Shown here: positions 22,779 to 30,977 of the stretch, one piece after another | Numbering within the stretch: position 1 is the first letter of the stretch | Layout of the letters: every line of letters starts with the position of its first letter | Origin: Candidatus Gottesmanbacteria bacterium | GTDB taxonomy: Bacteria; Patescibacteriota; Microgenomatia; 2-02-FULL-39-11 | NCBI GenBank assembly: GCA_016195685.1 | Contig: JACPZE010000017.1 | Coordinates: forward strand, 1-33,297 | DNA length: 33,297 bases | Direction of reading: 5' to 3' | Position numbers and translations under genes: made by a program | Notes under the pieces: model-generated | Database searches by the model: none | Seen by the model: only the letters and a program-made list of their open reading frames with translations | Told to the model about the DNA's origin: nothing

Positions 22779-22958
22779 TCATTCACCTCCTTTCAAAAAA
22801 ACTTTAATAATCGGTGTATTTAGTTGATCATTAAGTAATATTTTGTATAAGCTTAAAAGCTTCATGCTCATGATTTTCGCCTCCTCAAAAGAAAGTTCCT
22901 TTTTATAAGTTTTTCTATATATTTCTTGAAATTCGTGTATGGCATCATTTGGCAACAT
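22779..22958 (-). CDS. 59-aa small protein of the element
   Basis: A 59-codon frame beginning MLPNDAIHEFQEIYRKTYKK and continuing ELSFEEAKIMSMKLLSLYKI. The sequence is a clean pair of amphipathic helices. The pattern 'EFQEIY-KEFG-ELSFEEA-LL-LY-LL' is one I associate with short proteins in CPR mobile elements; the function is unknown. It starts four bases after the DUF5659 stop, with GGAG ten bases upstream, and ends five bases before the next ATG. This tight packing and its protein-like composition support a real gene. Confidence 0.7.
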   Translation of the reverse strand: MLPNDAIHEFQEIYRKTYKKELSFEEAKIMSMKLLSLYKILLNDQLNTPIIKVFLKGGE

Positions 22959-22962
22959 ATCT

Positions 22963-23208
22963 TTATACTCCGCTATGAAGTCTTGTTTTTAATTCATTGA
23001 TTGCCTCAATTAAATTACGTGTAGGAAGTAAAAGCTTCTTATTCCAATGATCTGCTAAAATCTGAGGAACTTTATTTTCAAGATCATCAAAAATAAAGGA
23101 TGCTGAACGAGGATCGCCGTATTCTATTCTTTTTAATGGGATTCCGGAGGCAAGAATACAAGCGCTCAAATAAAAGTCATTAGATTTAAATTCAATCGTA
23201 TTTTCCAT
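22963..23208 (-). CDS. DUF5659 domain protein
   Basis: 81 aa with the DUF5659 pattern: FKSNDFYLSACILASGIPLKR at the N-terminus, a central SASFIFDD strand, and NLIEAINELKTRLHS at the C-terminus. The domain is common in small CPR and phage-like proteins and has no assigned role. It is the first gene of the minus-strand operon running towards the recombinase. Its promoter (TCGACA-N18-TATGCT) ends six bases before the ATG, so the mRNA is probably leaderless, and the promoter contains a heptamer repeat. Confidence 0.72.
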   Translation of the reverse strand: MENTIEFKSNDFYLSACILASGIPLKRIEYGDPRSASFIFDDLENKVPQILADHWNKKLLLPTRNLIEAINELKTRLHSGV

Positions 23209-23214
23209 GTATTA

Positions 23215-23304
23215 AGCATAAAAACTCGATTGGGGAGCTGTCGATATGTCTATTGGGGAGAAGATAAAACCAAAATGGGGAGAATCAATGGTCGATTTGG
23301 GGAG
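23215..23304 (-). promoter_or_regulatory. Four 22-23-bp-spaced heptamers over an operon promoter
   Basis: TGGGGAG (plus strand) occurs at 23231, 23254, 23276 and 23298, spacing 23, 22 and 22 bp, or two helical turns, so all face one side of the DNA. The promoter reading left has -35 TCGACA (23239-23244) and -10 TATGCT (23215-23220); the first heptamer lies between them, ten bases from the -10. Heptamer repeats at 11- or 22-bp steps near the -35 are the sites of SARP/OmpR-type winged-helix regulators. The neighbouring gene encodes such a domain. A replication-origin iteron array is the alternative. Confidence 0.7.
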
Positions 23305-24067
23305 TTGAACTTATTGCTCGTAAATTTATAAAAAGTCCGAAACCTTCTTCTTGTACAAAGATTATTGTATTCTTTAGTTTTTCATTTGAATATATCTTCC
23401 GTTTTATTTCTCGAAAAACTTTTTCAAGCATATCATGCGTTGCTGTTTCTTTTTTACTTTTTATTACCGCATCGTAATTATTTCCCCTTATTTCATAGAA
23501 TTCTTTTTTACTTATAATACAATTTAAATTATTTAAAAGCAGACTTAGGCTTTTAATTTCGATATCTCCATTAAATTTGACCTTTTCTCCAAGAAATGTG
23601 AACTCACCTGTATTTAAGTCGAACCTTGGTGATAATCCAGAATACACTTTTATAAAATTTGAAAGTTTATTCTTATTAATGAGTACGGAATATTTACCAG
23701 CAATCTCAGGTCCATAGTAAAATTCAATAGTACCCCGTTTCCAACATTCTACAAACTCATTTGGTGTAATATATCTTAGTTTTCTTGCTTTTAAAGTGAG
23801 AGGATATAATTCATTTGAAGTTTTTTTAGATATTATTAGATACCAATAATTCTTTACCTTTTCTTCAATTACACCCTCTTTTTCAAATAAATCAATTACA
23901 TCTTCATATGTGTATCCATATACTGTAGGAAGATCTTGTTCATCCTTGAAAGTAACTAGACCTGATCCAAGTTTGGCAATATTTATAATAGTCCACTCAC
24001 GAATTGTTAAAGTCGTGGAATTTATAGTCTTAGCAAGTTTTAGGGCATCTTTGAATAAATGATTCAT
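23285..24067 (-). CDS. Regulator-like protein with C-terminal OmpR-type winged helix
   Basis: 260 aa. The N-terminal two thirds match nothing I know, although TIREWTIINIAKLGSGLVTFKDEQD followed by GYTYEDVIDLFEKEGVIEEKV looks like a first winged helix. From about residue 165 the order FTFLGEKVKFNGD, SLSLLLNNLNCIISKKEFYEI, ATHDMLEKVFREIKRKIY and NTIIFVQEEGFGLFI follows the OmpR/PhoB DNA-binding domain: strand hairpin, 'vvsr-L', recognition helix 'I-LRKKI' and wing 'I-TV-G-GY-L'. Its own 3' end carries the last two heptamers, so it probably binds them (inference). Confidence 0.6.
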   Translation of the reverse strand: MNHLFKDALKLAKTINSTTLTIREWTIINIAKLGSGLVTFKDEQDLPTVYGYTYEDVIDLFEKEGVIEEKVKNYWYLIISKKTSNELYPLTLKARKLRYITPNEFVECWKRGTIEFYYGPEIAGKYSVLINKNKLSNFIKVYSGLSPRFDLNTGEFTFLGEKVKFNGDIEIKSLSLLLNNLNCIISKKEFYEIRGNNYDAVIKSKKETATHDMLEKVFREIKRKIYSNEKLKNTIIFVQEEGFGLFINLRAISSTPQIDH

Positions 24068-24245
24068 ATTCCATTAAATTAAATTATCTCTATTTTACTA
24101 TTTATCCACTTAAATATCAGTTGCTTAGGTTATTCTCGGATTTCTCTATCCAAAATTAAAAAAGTTTTTTTGCATTTGGACTAGACCTTTAGGCTTGAAA
24201 AATGAGGGAACAAATCAATGACAAAGGAAATTTAAGAAAAGATTC

Positions 24246-24803
24246 TTATTCTTCTTTTGTGGAAACTTGTTTGTTTCTTATGCTCAAAAGATAAAAATAC
24301 AGATCAGAGTTTCTTTCATCCGTATAATCTTCGACCTTCGGGATTGTAACTTCATGACAATTTGGACAAATATGCGGTTTAAAATGGCCACTAAAGAATG
24401 CAGTCATGGCCTGATCCATAGCAGATTCTATATATCTATCTCTTTTCTTTTGATTTTCCACACTTTCCAACGCAATCACTTCTCTTGGTCCAATAGATTC
24501 AGGATTTTTTAAAAGATTTTCATAACCAACTGATCTGACCATTTCTTTAAATTCATTCCAGGAAATCTGACGAGTTGAGGTTAAATCGAACACTTGTTTG
24601 AGAGCAGTTAAATCTTTTGGTACTTGCCGACTTACATGATTATTCTTGTCATGCCGGCCCACAGACTGTTCAAGGGAATGAAGAGTTACGGAGAGAAAGG
24701 TACCCTTTATTTTCTGAGCTATGAGGCGATAAGATAATCCTTCTTTTAAAAGATTTGAAACTATTTTGGAGCTTGTCGATCTACATATTCTACATTGTCC
24801 CAT
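24246..24803 (-). CDS. Zinc-finger-like DNA-binding protein, unknown function
   Basis: 185 aa. CRICRSTSSKIVSNLLKEGLSYRLIAQKI pairs a CxxC knuckle with an HTH-like helix, and CPNCHE near residue 145 gives a second CxxC, so the two may jointly bind zinc. The middle is helical with no motif. Similar 'C-x-x-C + helix-turn-helix' proteins occur on phage and CPR elements. TATAAT eight bases before the ATG suggests a leaderless transcript. It diverges from hsdM across 166 bp that include a hairpin and an operator, so it is a candidate regulator of the restriction operon. Confidence 0.6.
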   Translation of the reverse strand: MGQCRICRSTSSKIVSNLLKEGLSYRLIAQKIKGTFLSVTLHSLEQSVGRHDKNNHVSRQVPKDLTALKQVFDLTSTRQISWNEFKEMVRSVGYENLLKNPESIGPREVIALESVENQKKRDRYIESAMDQAMTAFFSGHFKPHICPNCHEVTIPKVEDYTDERNSDLYFYLLSIRNKQVSTKEE

Positions 24804-24888
24804 CAGATATTATTATACTCCTTATTTAAACAAATTTGAAGCTAAAATTGATAATTTATGTAAAGATGATGACAAATAGTCTGTACCT

Positions 24889-24920
24889 CAGGGGTGGGTA
24901 GAGATGCTCCCACTACCCTG
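24889..24920. repeat. GC-rich hairpin upstream of hsdM
   Basis: CAGGGGTGGG (24889-24898) pairs with CCCAC and CCCTG (24909-24920) over ten bases with a two-base TA bulge and a ten-base loop. It is strikingly GC-rich for the element and lies just outside the hsdM promoter, possibly where the -35 should be. No T-run follows on either strand. Confidence 0.5.
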
Positions 24921-24936
24921 TAATGGGGTGTAACAG

Positions 24937-24965
24937 TATAATAGATATACTATCTAGACTAGATA
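24937..24965 (+). promoter_or_regulatory. hsdM promoter with three alternating half-sites
   Basis: TATAAT (24937-24942) is followed by half-sites TAGATA (24942-24947), TATCTA (24951-24956) and TAGATA (24960-24965), each three bases apart, the middle one reversed. The last two plus their spacer form a 15-bp palindrome. They cover the expected start site and reach within five bases of the hsdM ATG, so a dimeric repressor could bind in two overlapping registers. Restriction-modification operons often use such control; the binding protein is not known. Confidence 0.5.
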
Positions 24966-24969
24966 TATT

Positions 24970-26442
24970 ATGTTTGAACAATCATTTAAAAATATTGATG
25001 ATATTCTCCATCGTGATGCTGGTTGTGCGACTGAACTTGATTATATAGAGCAAACCTCTTGGATTCTTTTTCTAAAATACCTTGACAACTTAGAAGAAAT
25101 AAAGAAAAAAGAAGCTGTACTTGCGGGAAGAGAATATAAATACATTATAAACCCAGAATATCGATGGAACGTTTGGGCTGAACCAAAGAAACCAGATGGT
25201 AGTTTGGATATAAACAAAGCTCTAACTGGAGACGATCTTATTATTTTTATCAATCGGATAGATGATAAAAATAATGGCTTATTCCAGTATTTGAAAAAAT
25301 TCAAACTAAATGCGTCAGGTCCAGATACTATTGAATATAAAATTGGCGAAATATTCAGTGAATTAAAGAATAAGATTGAAAGTGGATATCGACTTCGAGA
25401 AATCCTGAATATTGTAGACACAATGCATTTTCGTACTGATTCCGAGAAGCATGAACTATCTCATCTTTATGAAGCAAAAATTAAAAATATGGGTAATGCT
25501 GGGAGAAATGGTGGAGAATTTTACACACCAAGACCACTCATCAGAACCATCGTGAAGGTTGTTGACCCTAAAATTGGAAATACGATATACGATGGAGCGT
25601 GTGGATCTGCTGGATTCCTTGTTGAAGCATTTGATTACCTTAACCGGAGCAAAGAACTCACAACCACAGAATCGGAGCTTCTTCAAAAGCACACTTTCTA
25701 TGGCAAGGAAATTAAATCTCTTGCATATATTATTGGTGTAATGAATATGATACTTCACGGTATCGAAGCTCCAAATATCCTGCATACGAATACTCTTGCC
25801 CAAAATATAAACGACATCCAAGATAAGGATCGGGTTGATATAGTTCTTGCAAATCCACCCTTCGGAGCAGGAATCGGACGGGAGATACAACAAAACTTTC
25901 CTATTAAAACAGGAGAAACTGCATATCTTTTTCTCCAACACTTTATAAAAATGCTTAAAGCTGGAGGTAAAGCAGGAATAGTAATTAAAAATACATTCCT
26001 TTCGAACGCTGATAATGCCTCCGTCAGTTTACGCAAATTACTGTTAGAAAGCTGTAATCTCCAAACAGTGCTAGATTTACCTGGTGGTACTTTTTTGGGT
26101 GTTGGAGTTAAGACAGTAGTTTTATTTTTTGAAAAAGGATCGTCTACTAAGAAAATATGGTATTACCATTTAAATCTTGATCGAATGCTTGGTAAAAACA
26201 AACCATTAAATGAAAAAGATTTGGCTAAATTTGTAGAATTACATCAAACTAAAGCTGAAAGCGAAAATTCATGGACAATAGATATTACTAATATTGATTC
26301 TAAAATATATGATCTTCAGGTAAAAAATCCTCATAAAAAAGATGAATCACCAATTCGTAATCCGAAGGAAATAATTGATGAGATAGAAAAACTTGATGTA
26401 GAAAGCGCAAAGATACTCGAAACGATTAATTCTTTAATATGA
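24970..26442 (+). CDS. hsdM: Type I restriction-modification methyltransferase subunit HsdM
   Basis: 490 aa. It methylates the N6 of adenine with S-adenosylmethionine as the M subunit of an M2S methylase and R2M2S nuclease. N-terminal HsdM_N helices (1-150) are followed by GGEFYTPRPLI, SAM-binding motif I DGACGSAGF (208-216) and the catalytic NPPF (295-298), then the target-binding region and a helical tail. Length and motifs are normal. No Shine-Dalgarno precedes the ATG, and an operator lies just upstream. The stop overlaps the hsdS start by four bases (ATGA). Confidence 0.94.
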   Translation: MFEQSFKNIDDILHRDAGCATELDYIEQTSWILFLKYLDNLEEIKKKEAVLAGREYKYIINPEYRWNVWAEPKKPDGSLDINKALTGDDLIIFINRIDDKNNGLFQYLKKFKLNASGPDTIEYKIGEIFSELKNKIESGYRLREILNIVDTMHFRTDSEKHELSHLYEAKIKNMGNAGRNGGEFYTPRPLIRTIVKVVDPKIGNTIYDGACGSAGFLVEAFDYLNRSKELTTTESELLQKHTFYGKEIKSLAYIIGVMNMILHGIEAPNILHTNTLAQNINDIQDKDRVDIVLANPPFGAGIGREIQQNFPIKTGETAYLFLQHFIKMLKAGGKAGIVIKNTFLSNADNASVSLRKLLLESCNLQTVLDLPGGTFLGVGVKTVVLFFEKGSSTKKIWYYHLNLDRMLGKNKPLNEKDLAKFVELHQTKAESENSWTIDITNIDSKIYDLQVKNPHKKDESPIRNPKEIIDEIEKLDVESAKILETINSLI

Positions 26443-27623
26443 ATAATACCTGGGCAACATATAAATTGGGTGAAATATGTAATTTTCAAGGTGGCTCTCA
26501 ACCACCTAAATCGGAATTTTCAATCGTAAAAAAAGAAGGTTATATTCGCCTGATTCAAATTAGAGACTACAAATCAGATAATTTTATTATATTTATCCCA
26601 GAGAAAAGAGCAAAAAGGTTCTGTAATGAAGAGGAAATAATGATTGGAAGATATGGTCCTCCGGTTTTTCAAATATTAAAAGGCATTAAAGGTGCTTATA
26701 ATGTTGCTCTAATGAAAGCAATTCCAAATGAAAAAATTATTTCAAAAGACTATCTTTATATATTTTTAAAGTATTCGGAAATCCAAGACTATATAATTAG
26801 ATTGTCACAAAGAGCTGCAGGACAAAGTGGTGTTAATAAAAGAGCTCTTGAATCATATCCAATTCAAATTCCATCCCTTATTGAACAACAACGAATAGTG
26901 AAAATATTCATTAATACTTTTGAATCAATTTCTCAAGTTAAAAATAATACAGAAAAGAATTTACATAATATTCATGAGCTCAATAAATCTTATTTAAATA
27001 AAATATTTTCAAATCCAGCTAAAGACGAGACATCTTGTGAATTAAATGATTATGTTAAATTCATTGATTATCGAGGACGAACTCCCAAAAAAACAACAAG
27101 CGGATTGCGTCTTATAACCGCAAAAAATATTAAAATGGGTTTTTTACAAAGAGATCCTGAAGAATTCATTAATCCTGATGATTATGAAAAATGGATGACA
27201 AGGGGTATACCTAAAAAAGGTGATGTCTTGTTCACAACAGAAGCTCCATTAGCAAATGTTGCGCAATTAGATACTGATGAGAAGGTTGCATTTGCGCAAC
27301 GTACTATTATTTTCCAGCCAGAAGCTAATAAATTAGATCAATCTTATTTAAAATATTTACTATTAGCACCTCCTATTCAAAAGATTATTCAAGATAAAGG
27401 AACAGGAGCAACAGTAAAAGGAATTAAGGCTAGTGTATTGAAAAAGATTCATATTCAATTCCCTAATCTAATGACTCAAAAATCTCTAGTAACCAAACTT
27501 GATGAACTTTCTATAGAAATTAAAAAACTTGAGCAAAAATATAATAAAAAATTAAAAGATATTGAAGAGTTAAAAAAATCTATACTACAAAAACTGTTTG
27601 CAGGTGAATTACGTTATATATGA
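26439..27623 (+). CDS. hsdS: Type I restriction-modification specificity subunit HsdS
   Basis: 394 aa with the usual two-half layout. TRD1 (about 1-145) is followed by a conserved coiled helix (QQRIVKIFINTFESISQVKN to about 190). TRD2 (about 200-345, with TPKKTTSGLRLITAKNIKMG and GTGATVKGIKASVLKKI) is followed by the second helix SLVTKLDELSIEIKKLEQKY. Each TRD reads half of a bipartite target and the helices set the spacer. The two TRDs differ, so an asymmetric target is likely; the sequence cannot be predicted. It overlaps hsdM and hsdR by four bases on each side. Confidence 0.92.
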   Translation: MNNTWATYKLGEICNFQGGSQPPKSEFSIVKKEGYIRLIQIRDYKSDNFIIFIPEKRAKRFCNEEEIMIGRYGPPVFQILKGIKGAYNVALMKAIPNEKIISKDYLYIFLKYSEIQDYIIRLSQRAAGQSGVNKRALESYPIQIPSLIEQQRIVKIFINTFESISQVKNNTEKNLHNIHELNKSYLNKIFSNPAKDETSCELNDYVKFIDYRGRTPKKTTSGLRLITAKNIKMGFLQRDPEEFINPDDYEKWMTRGIPKKGDVLFTTEAPLANVAQLDTDEKVAFAQRTIIFQPEANKLDQSYLKYLLLAPPIQKIIQDKGTGATVKGIKASVLKKIHIQFPNLMTQKSLVTKLDELSIEIKKLEQKYNKKLKDIEELKKSILQKLFAGELRYI

Positions 27624-29941
27624 ATGAAGCAGAAACACGAGCTGAATATATTGATCCAAAACTAAAAGCCAGTGGATGGGGAGAAGTAGATGGATCTAAA
27701 ATCCTTCGTGAACATAGAATCACCGAAGGAAGGATACTAGTTGGTGGTACACGAGCCAAACCCGAGATTGCTGATTATATTTTGGTATATAAAAACCAAA
27801 AACTAGCAGTAATTGAAGCCAAACAAGATGAACTCCCCGCAACTGAAGGTGTAGCTCAGGCAAAAAACTATGCTCAGAAAATGCAACTTGAGTACACCTA
27901 CTCAACAAATGGAAAAGAAATCTATCAAATCTCACTGAATTCAGGAAAAGAAGAGTATATAGATGCGTTTCCTACTCCTGAAGGGTTATGGAAGAAAGTG
28001 TATTCAGATCAAAATGAATGGAAAGAGAAGTTTGCTTCAATTCCTCTAGAAGGTGAATTGGGAAAACGATATTATCAAGAATCAGCTATTAATAATGCAT
28101 TAAACGCAATTGCTGAAGACAAGAAACGAGTATTACTTACTCTTGCTACTGGAACAGGAAAGACAGCTATAGCTTTTCAAATAACTTGGAAACTCTATCA
28201 AACTCGCTGGACTCTTCAACATGATGCTCAAAGACGCCCAAGAATACTTTTCCTTGCGGATCGAAACATACTTGCTGATCAAGCATTTAATACCTTTGGC
28301 GCATTCCCTGAAGATGCTTTAGTTCGTATTAACCCTCTAGATATTCGTAAAAAAGGTTCAGTTCCTATGAATGGTAGTATCTTTTTTACTATTTTTCAAA
28401 CATTTATGAGTGGCCCACAAGGAACACCGTACTTTGGTGATTATCCTTCTGACTTTTTTGACAGCATCATTATTGATGAATGTCATCGAGGAGGAGCAAA
28501 CGATGAGGGGAATTGGAGAGCTATTCTTGAGTATTTTTCTCCCGCTGTTCAATTAGGATTAACAGCTACACCAAAGCGAAAGGATAATGTTGATACATAT
28601 AGATATTTTGGGGAGCCAGTTTATACATATTCACTTAAAGAAGGAGTAAATGATGGTTTTCTAACTCCATTTAAAGTAAAACGCATTCAAACGACTCTTG
28701 ATGAATATGTTTACACCTCCGATGATCAGGTTATTGAGGGCGAAGTTGAGGCTGGGAAAGTCTATAAAGAAGCCGACTTTAATAAAATTATTGAAATCAA
28801 AGAACGTGAATCGAAAAGAGTCCAGTTACTTCTAGATAATATAAATCAAAGCGAAAAAACAATAATCTTTTGTGCAACACAAGATCACGCTTTAGCAGTC
28901 AGAGATCTTATTAATCAATATAAGAAAAGCAAAGATCCTTTTTATTGCCAAAGAGTAACAGCAAACGATGGAGCACGAGGTGAGCAGTATCTACGCGACT
29001 TTCAGGATAATGAAAAGACTATTCCTACAATACTAACCACATCACAAAAACTTTCCACAGGTGTAGATGCGCGTAATATACGAAATATTGTTCTTATGCG
29101 TCCAGTCAATACAATGATTGAGTTTAAACAAATTATTGGACGTGGTACTCGGTTGTTTGAGGGTAAGGAATATTTCACGATTATAGATTTTGTTGATGCG
29201 TATAAAATGTTTTTAGATCCTGAATGGGATGGAGAACCGATTGAGCCACTTCCTCCTAAACCACCCGGTCCTCCACCTCCACCACCGAAACCGTGTCCAG
29301 TATGTGGGCAAGTACCGTGTATATGTGAAAAGCCACCTCCACCGCCCAAAAAAATTATCAAAGTCAAATTGCGCGATGGAAAAGAAAGAGAGATTCAGCA
29401 TATGATCTCAACATCCTACTGGGGTGCAAATGGAAAACCTATTTCTTCTGAAGAATTTATTCAAAGCTTATATGGAGTATTTCCAGATTTGTTTAAAAGC
29501 GAAGAAGAGCTTCAAGTTATATGGTCGAATCCAACTACAAGAAAGCGATTTCTGGAAAGACTTTTTGATCTTGGAATAGATTTGGAACAAATAGAAAACA
29601 TCTCCAAAATCGTAAACGCTGATCAATGTGATTTCTTTGATGTTCTATTATTTCTTGCATATAACAATCCTCTTATAACTCGTAAACAAAGAATTGAAGG
29701 GAACAAAAATCATCTATTTGAGAATCTAACAGACAAAGAAAAGGATTTTTTAAATTTCGTATTAAGTAAATATGAAGAGTCAGGTTATGAAGAACTTGAT
29801 GAGGAAAAACTCCCAATTCTATTAAATTTGAAATATCATGCTATTGCTGATGCTGAAAACGCATTGGGTAGTGTCGATAAGATTCGTGAAGCGTTCTTCT
29901 CTTTCCAAAAGAACCTGTATGAGAAAATTGACAAAGGGTAA
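27620..29941 (+). CDS. hsdR: Type I restriction endonuclease subunit HsdR (EcoEI type)
   Basis: 773 aa. The N-terminal PD-(D/E)xK nuclease shows Asp52 and Glu66-Ala-Lys68 (IADYILV...VIEAK). The SF2 translocase follows with Walker A ATGTGKT (176-182), DECH (286-289), GLTATP and the arginine motif QIIGRGTRL. Residues about 541-577 are an unusual proline-rich linker with a CPVCGQVPCIC knuckle, then an EcoEI_R_C-like tail. It cuts unmodified DNA after ATP-driven translocation. About normal size for EcoEI-type HsdR. Translation of the proline run probably depends on EF-P. Confidence 0.92.
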   Translation: MNEAETRAEYIDPKLKASGWGEVDGSKILREHRITEGRILVGGTRAKPEIADYILVYKNQKLAVIEAKQDELPATEGVAQAKNYAQKMQLEYTYSTNGKEIYQISLNSGKEEYIDAFPTPEGLWKKVYSDQNEWKEKFASIPLEGELGKRYYQESAINNALNAIAEDKKRVLLTLATGTGKTAIAFQITWKLYQTRWTLQHDAQRRPRILFLADRNILADQAFNTFGAFPEDALVRINPLDIRKKGSVPMNGSIFFTIFQTFMSGPQGTPYFGDYPSDFFDSIIIDECHRGGANDEGNWRAILEYFSPAVQLGLTATPKRKDNVDTYRYFGEPVYTYSLKEGVNDGFLTPFKVKRIQTTLDEYVYTSDDQVIEGEVEAGKVYKEADFNKIIEIKERESKRVQLLLDNINQSEKTIIFCATQDHALAVRDLINQYKKSKDPFYCQRVTANDGARGEQYLRDFQDNEKTIPTILTTSQKLSTGVDARNIRNIVLMRPVNTMIEFKQIIGRGTRLFEGKEYFTIIDFVDAYKMFLDPEWDGEPIEPLPPKPPGPPPPPPKPCPVCGQVPCICEKPPPPPKKIIKVKLRDGKEREIQHMISTSYWGANGKPISSEEFIQSLYGVFPDLFKSEEELQVIWSNPTTRKRFLERLFDLGIDLEQIENISKIVNADQCDFFDVLLFLAYNNPLITRKQRIEGNKNHLFENLTDKEKDFLNFVLSKYEESGYEELDEEKLPILLNLKYHAIADAENALGSVDKIREAFFSFQKNLYEKIDKG

Positions 29942-29947
29942 ATACAA

Positions 29948-30490
29948 ATGAATATTATACAAAAATCGGTTGAATTAGCATGGAAATGGCATAAAAATAT
30001 GACTAGGAAGGGAGATGATTCTCCTTATATCATCCACCCGATAATGGTGGCAACGATTTTAGCAAAAAATGGTTTCAGTGAAGAAACGATTGCAGCAGGA
30101 TACTGCCATGATTTACTTGAAGATACCAAGTGTACTGAACAAGAAATAAAAGATGTTTGCGGAGAAAAGGTTTTAGAAATAGTGAAAGCAGTTAGCAACG
30201 AAGACCTTAAGGATTGGAAAGAAAAGAAACGAAGATATATTGAATCTGTAAGAAAGGGACCAATTGAAGCAAAAGCGGTTTGTTGTGCTGATAAAATTCA
30301 CAATCTCCAATCTACTTTCATTGCCTACCCAAAATATACACCCGAAGCGTTTTGGGGAAAGTTTAATGCATCAAAAGAAGGCAAGGAATGGTTTGAAGAA
30401 AAGGTTTTGATTATGTTAAAAGAAACTTGGAATCATCCACTTATTAGTGAATATGAAAAATTACTTCTGGAGTCAAAGAAGTTAAAATAA
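29948..30490 (+). CDS. HD-domain hydrolase, (p)ppGpp-hydrolase-like
   Basis: 180 aa. YIIHPIMVATILAKNGFSEETIAAGYCHDLLEDT is the RelA/SpoT-type HD pattern: His30, the His54-Asp55 pair within HDxxEDT, and Asp115 in CADKIHNL complete the metal site. It is a stand-alone domain without synthetase or regulatory regions, like Mesh1-type small alarmone hydrolases; nucleotide phosphohydrolase activity is the likely alternative. It starts six bases after hsdR and sits in the restriction operon, where such a hydrolase could lower a toxic nucleotide or signal (inference). No lesions seen. Confidence 0.8.
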   Translation: MNIIQKSVELAWKWHKNMTRKGDDSPYIIHPIMVATILAKNGFSEETIAAGYCHDLLEDTKCTEQEIKDVCGEKVLEIVKAVSNEDLKDWKEKKRRYIESVRKGPIEAKAVCCADKIHNLQSTFIAYPKYTPEAFWGKFNASKEGKEWFEEKVLIMLKETWNHPLISEYEKLLLESKKLK

Positions 30491-30512
30491 AATGATGCTT
30501 GATCAATAAAAT

Positions 30513-30977
30513 ATGTTGATAAAAAGAGATGAAGCAACAGTACGAAAAAGACTAGTTTCTGCATTGAGAGAAGTACTGACAAAGACAGATCCTGAACTAT
30601 TGGTTGAAGAGGTACATGGAGTTGGCGAACATGGATTGGATATAATTTTTCTTGCTCGTGATTATATCGGTGAAAAACATTGCTTCGGCATACAAGTTAA
30701 AGCAGTAAATATTTCCTGTCAGGGACATCCCACTAAAGATATTAAAGAAATAATTGGTCAGCTCACTATTGCTACTGGATATAATTACAAATTTCAAACA
30801 GATAATACTTATGAATTCAGTGGCTTTTATGTGGTTACCGATAAAGAAATTTCAGAAGTAGCTAAGAAGTATATCTCATCAGCATTTAGGCATGGTAAAC
30901 CGATTTATTATCTATATGGTGAAAGATTAGAAAGGTTTTTGCTAAATAATGAAAGCAAAAGTATAACACAGGCATGA
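30513..30977 (+). CDS. Small PD-(D/E)xK-like nuclease (Mrr-like core)
   Basis: 154 aa. The core is EEVHGVGEHGLDIIFLARDY followed by CFGIQVKAVN. Asp43 and the Gln61-x-Lys63 motif fit the D...(E/Q)xK active site found in Mrr-type and other restriction endonuclease-like proteins. DIKEIIGQLTIATGYN is the usual helix after the core. The N-terminal basic helix (TVRKRLVSALREVL) may touch DNA. Only the nuclease domain is present, so target recognition must come from a partner. It shares an ATGA overlap with the next gene, which suggests that they work together. Confidence 0.7.
   Translation: MLIKRDEATVRKRLVSALREVLTKTDPELLVEEVHGVGEHGLDIIFLARDYIGEKHCFGIQVKAVNISCQGHPTKDIKEIIGQLTIATGYNYKFQTDNTYEFSGFYVVTDKEISEVAKKYISSAFRHGKPIYYLYGERLERFLLNNESKSITQA

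Noticed and set aside
23231-23304. CRISPR interpretation of the heptamer array
   Set aside because: Repeats are only seven bases, unit length is 22-23 bp and no cas genes are present.
29002-29367. Gly-rich minus-strand frame
   Set aside because: It is the complement of the proline codons in hsdR.
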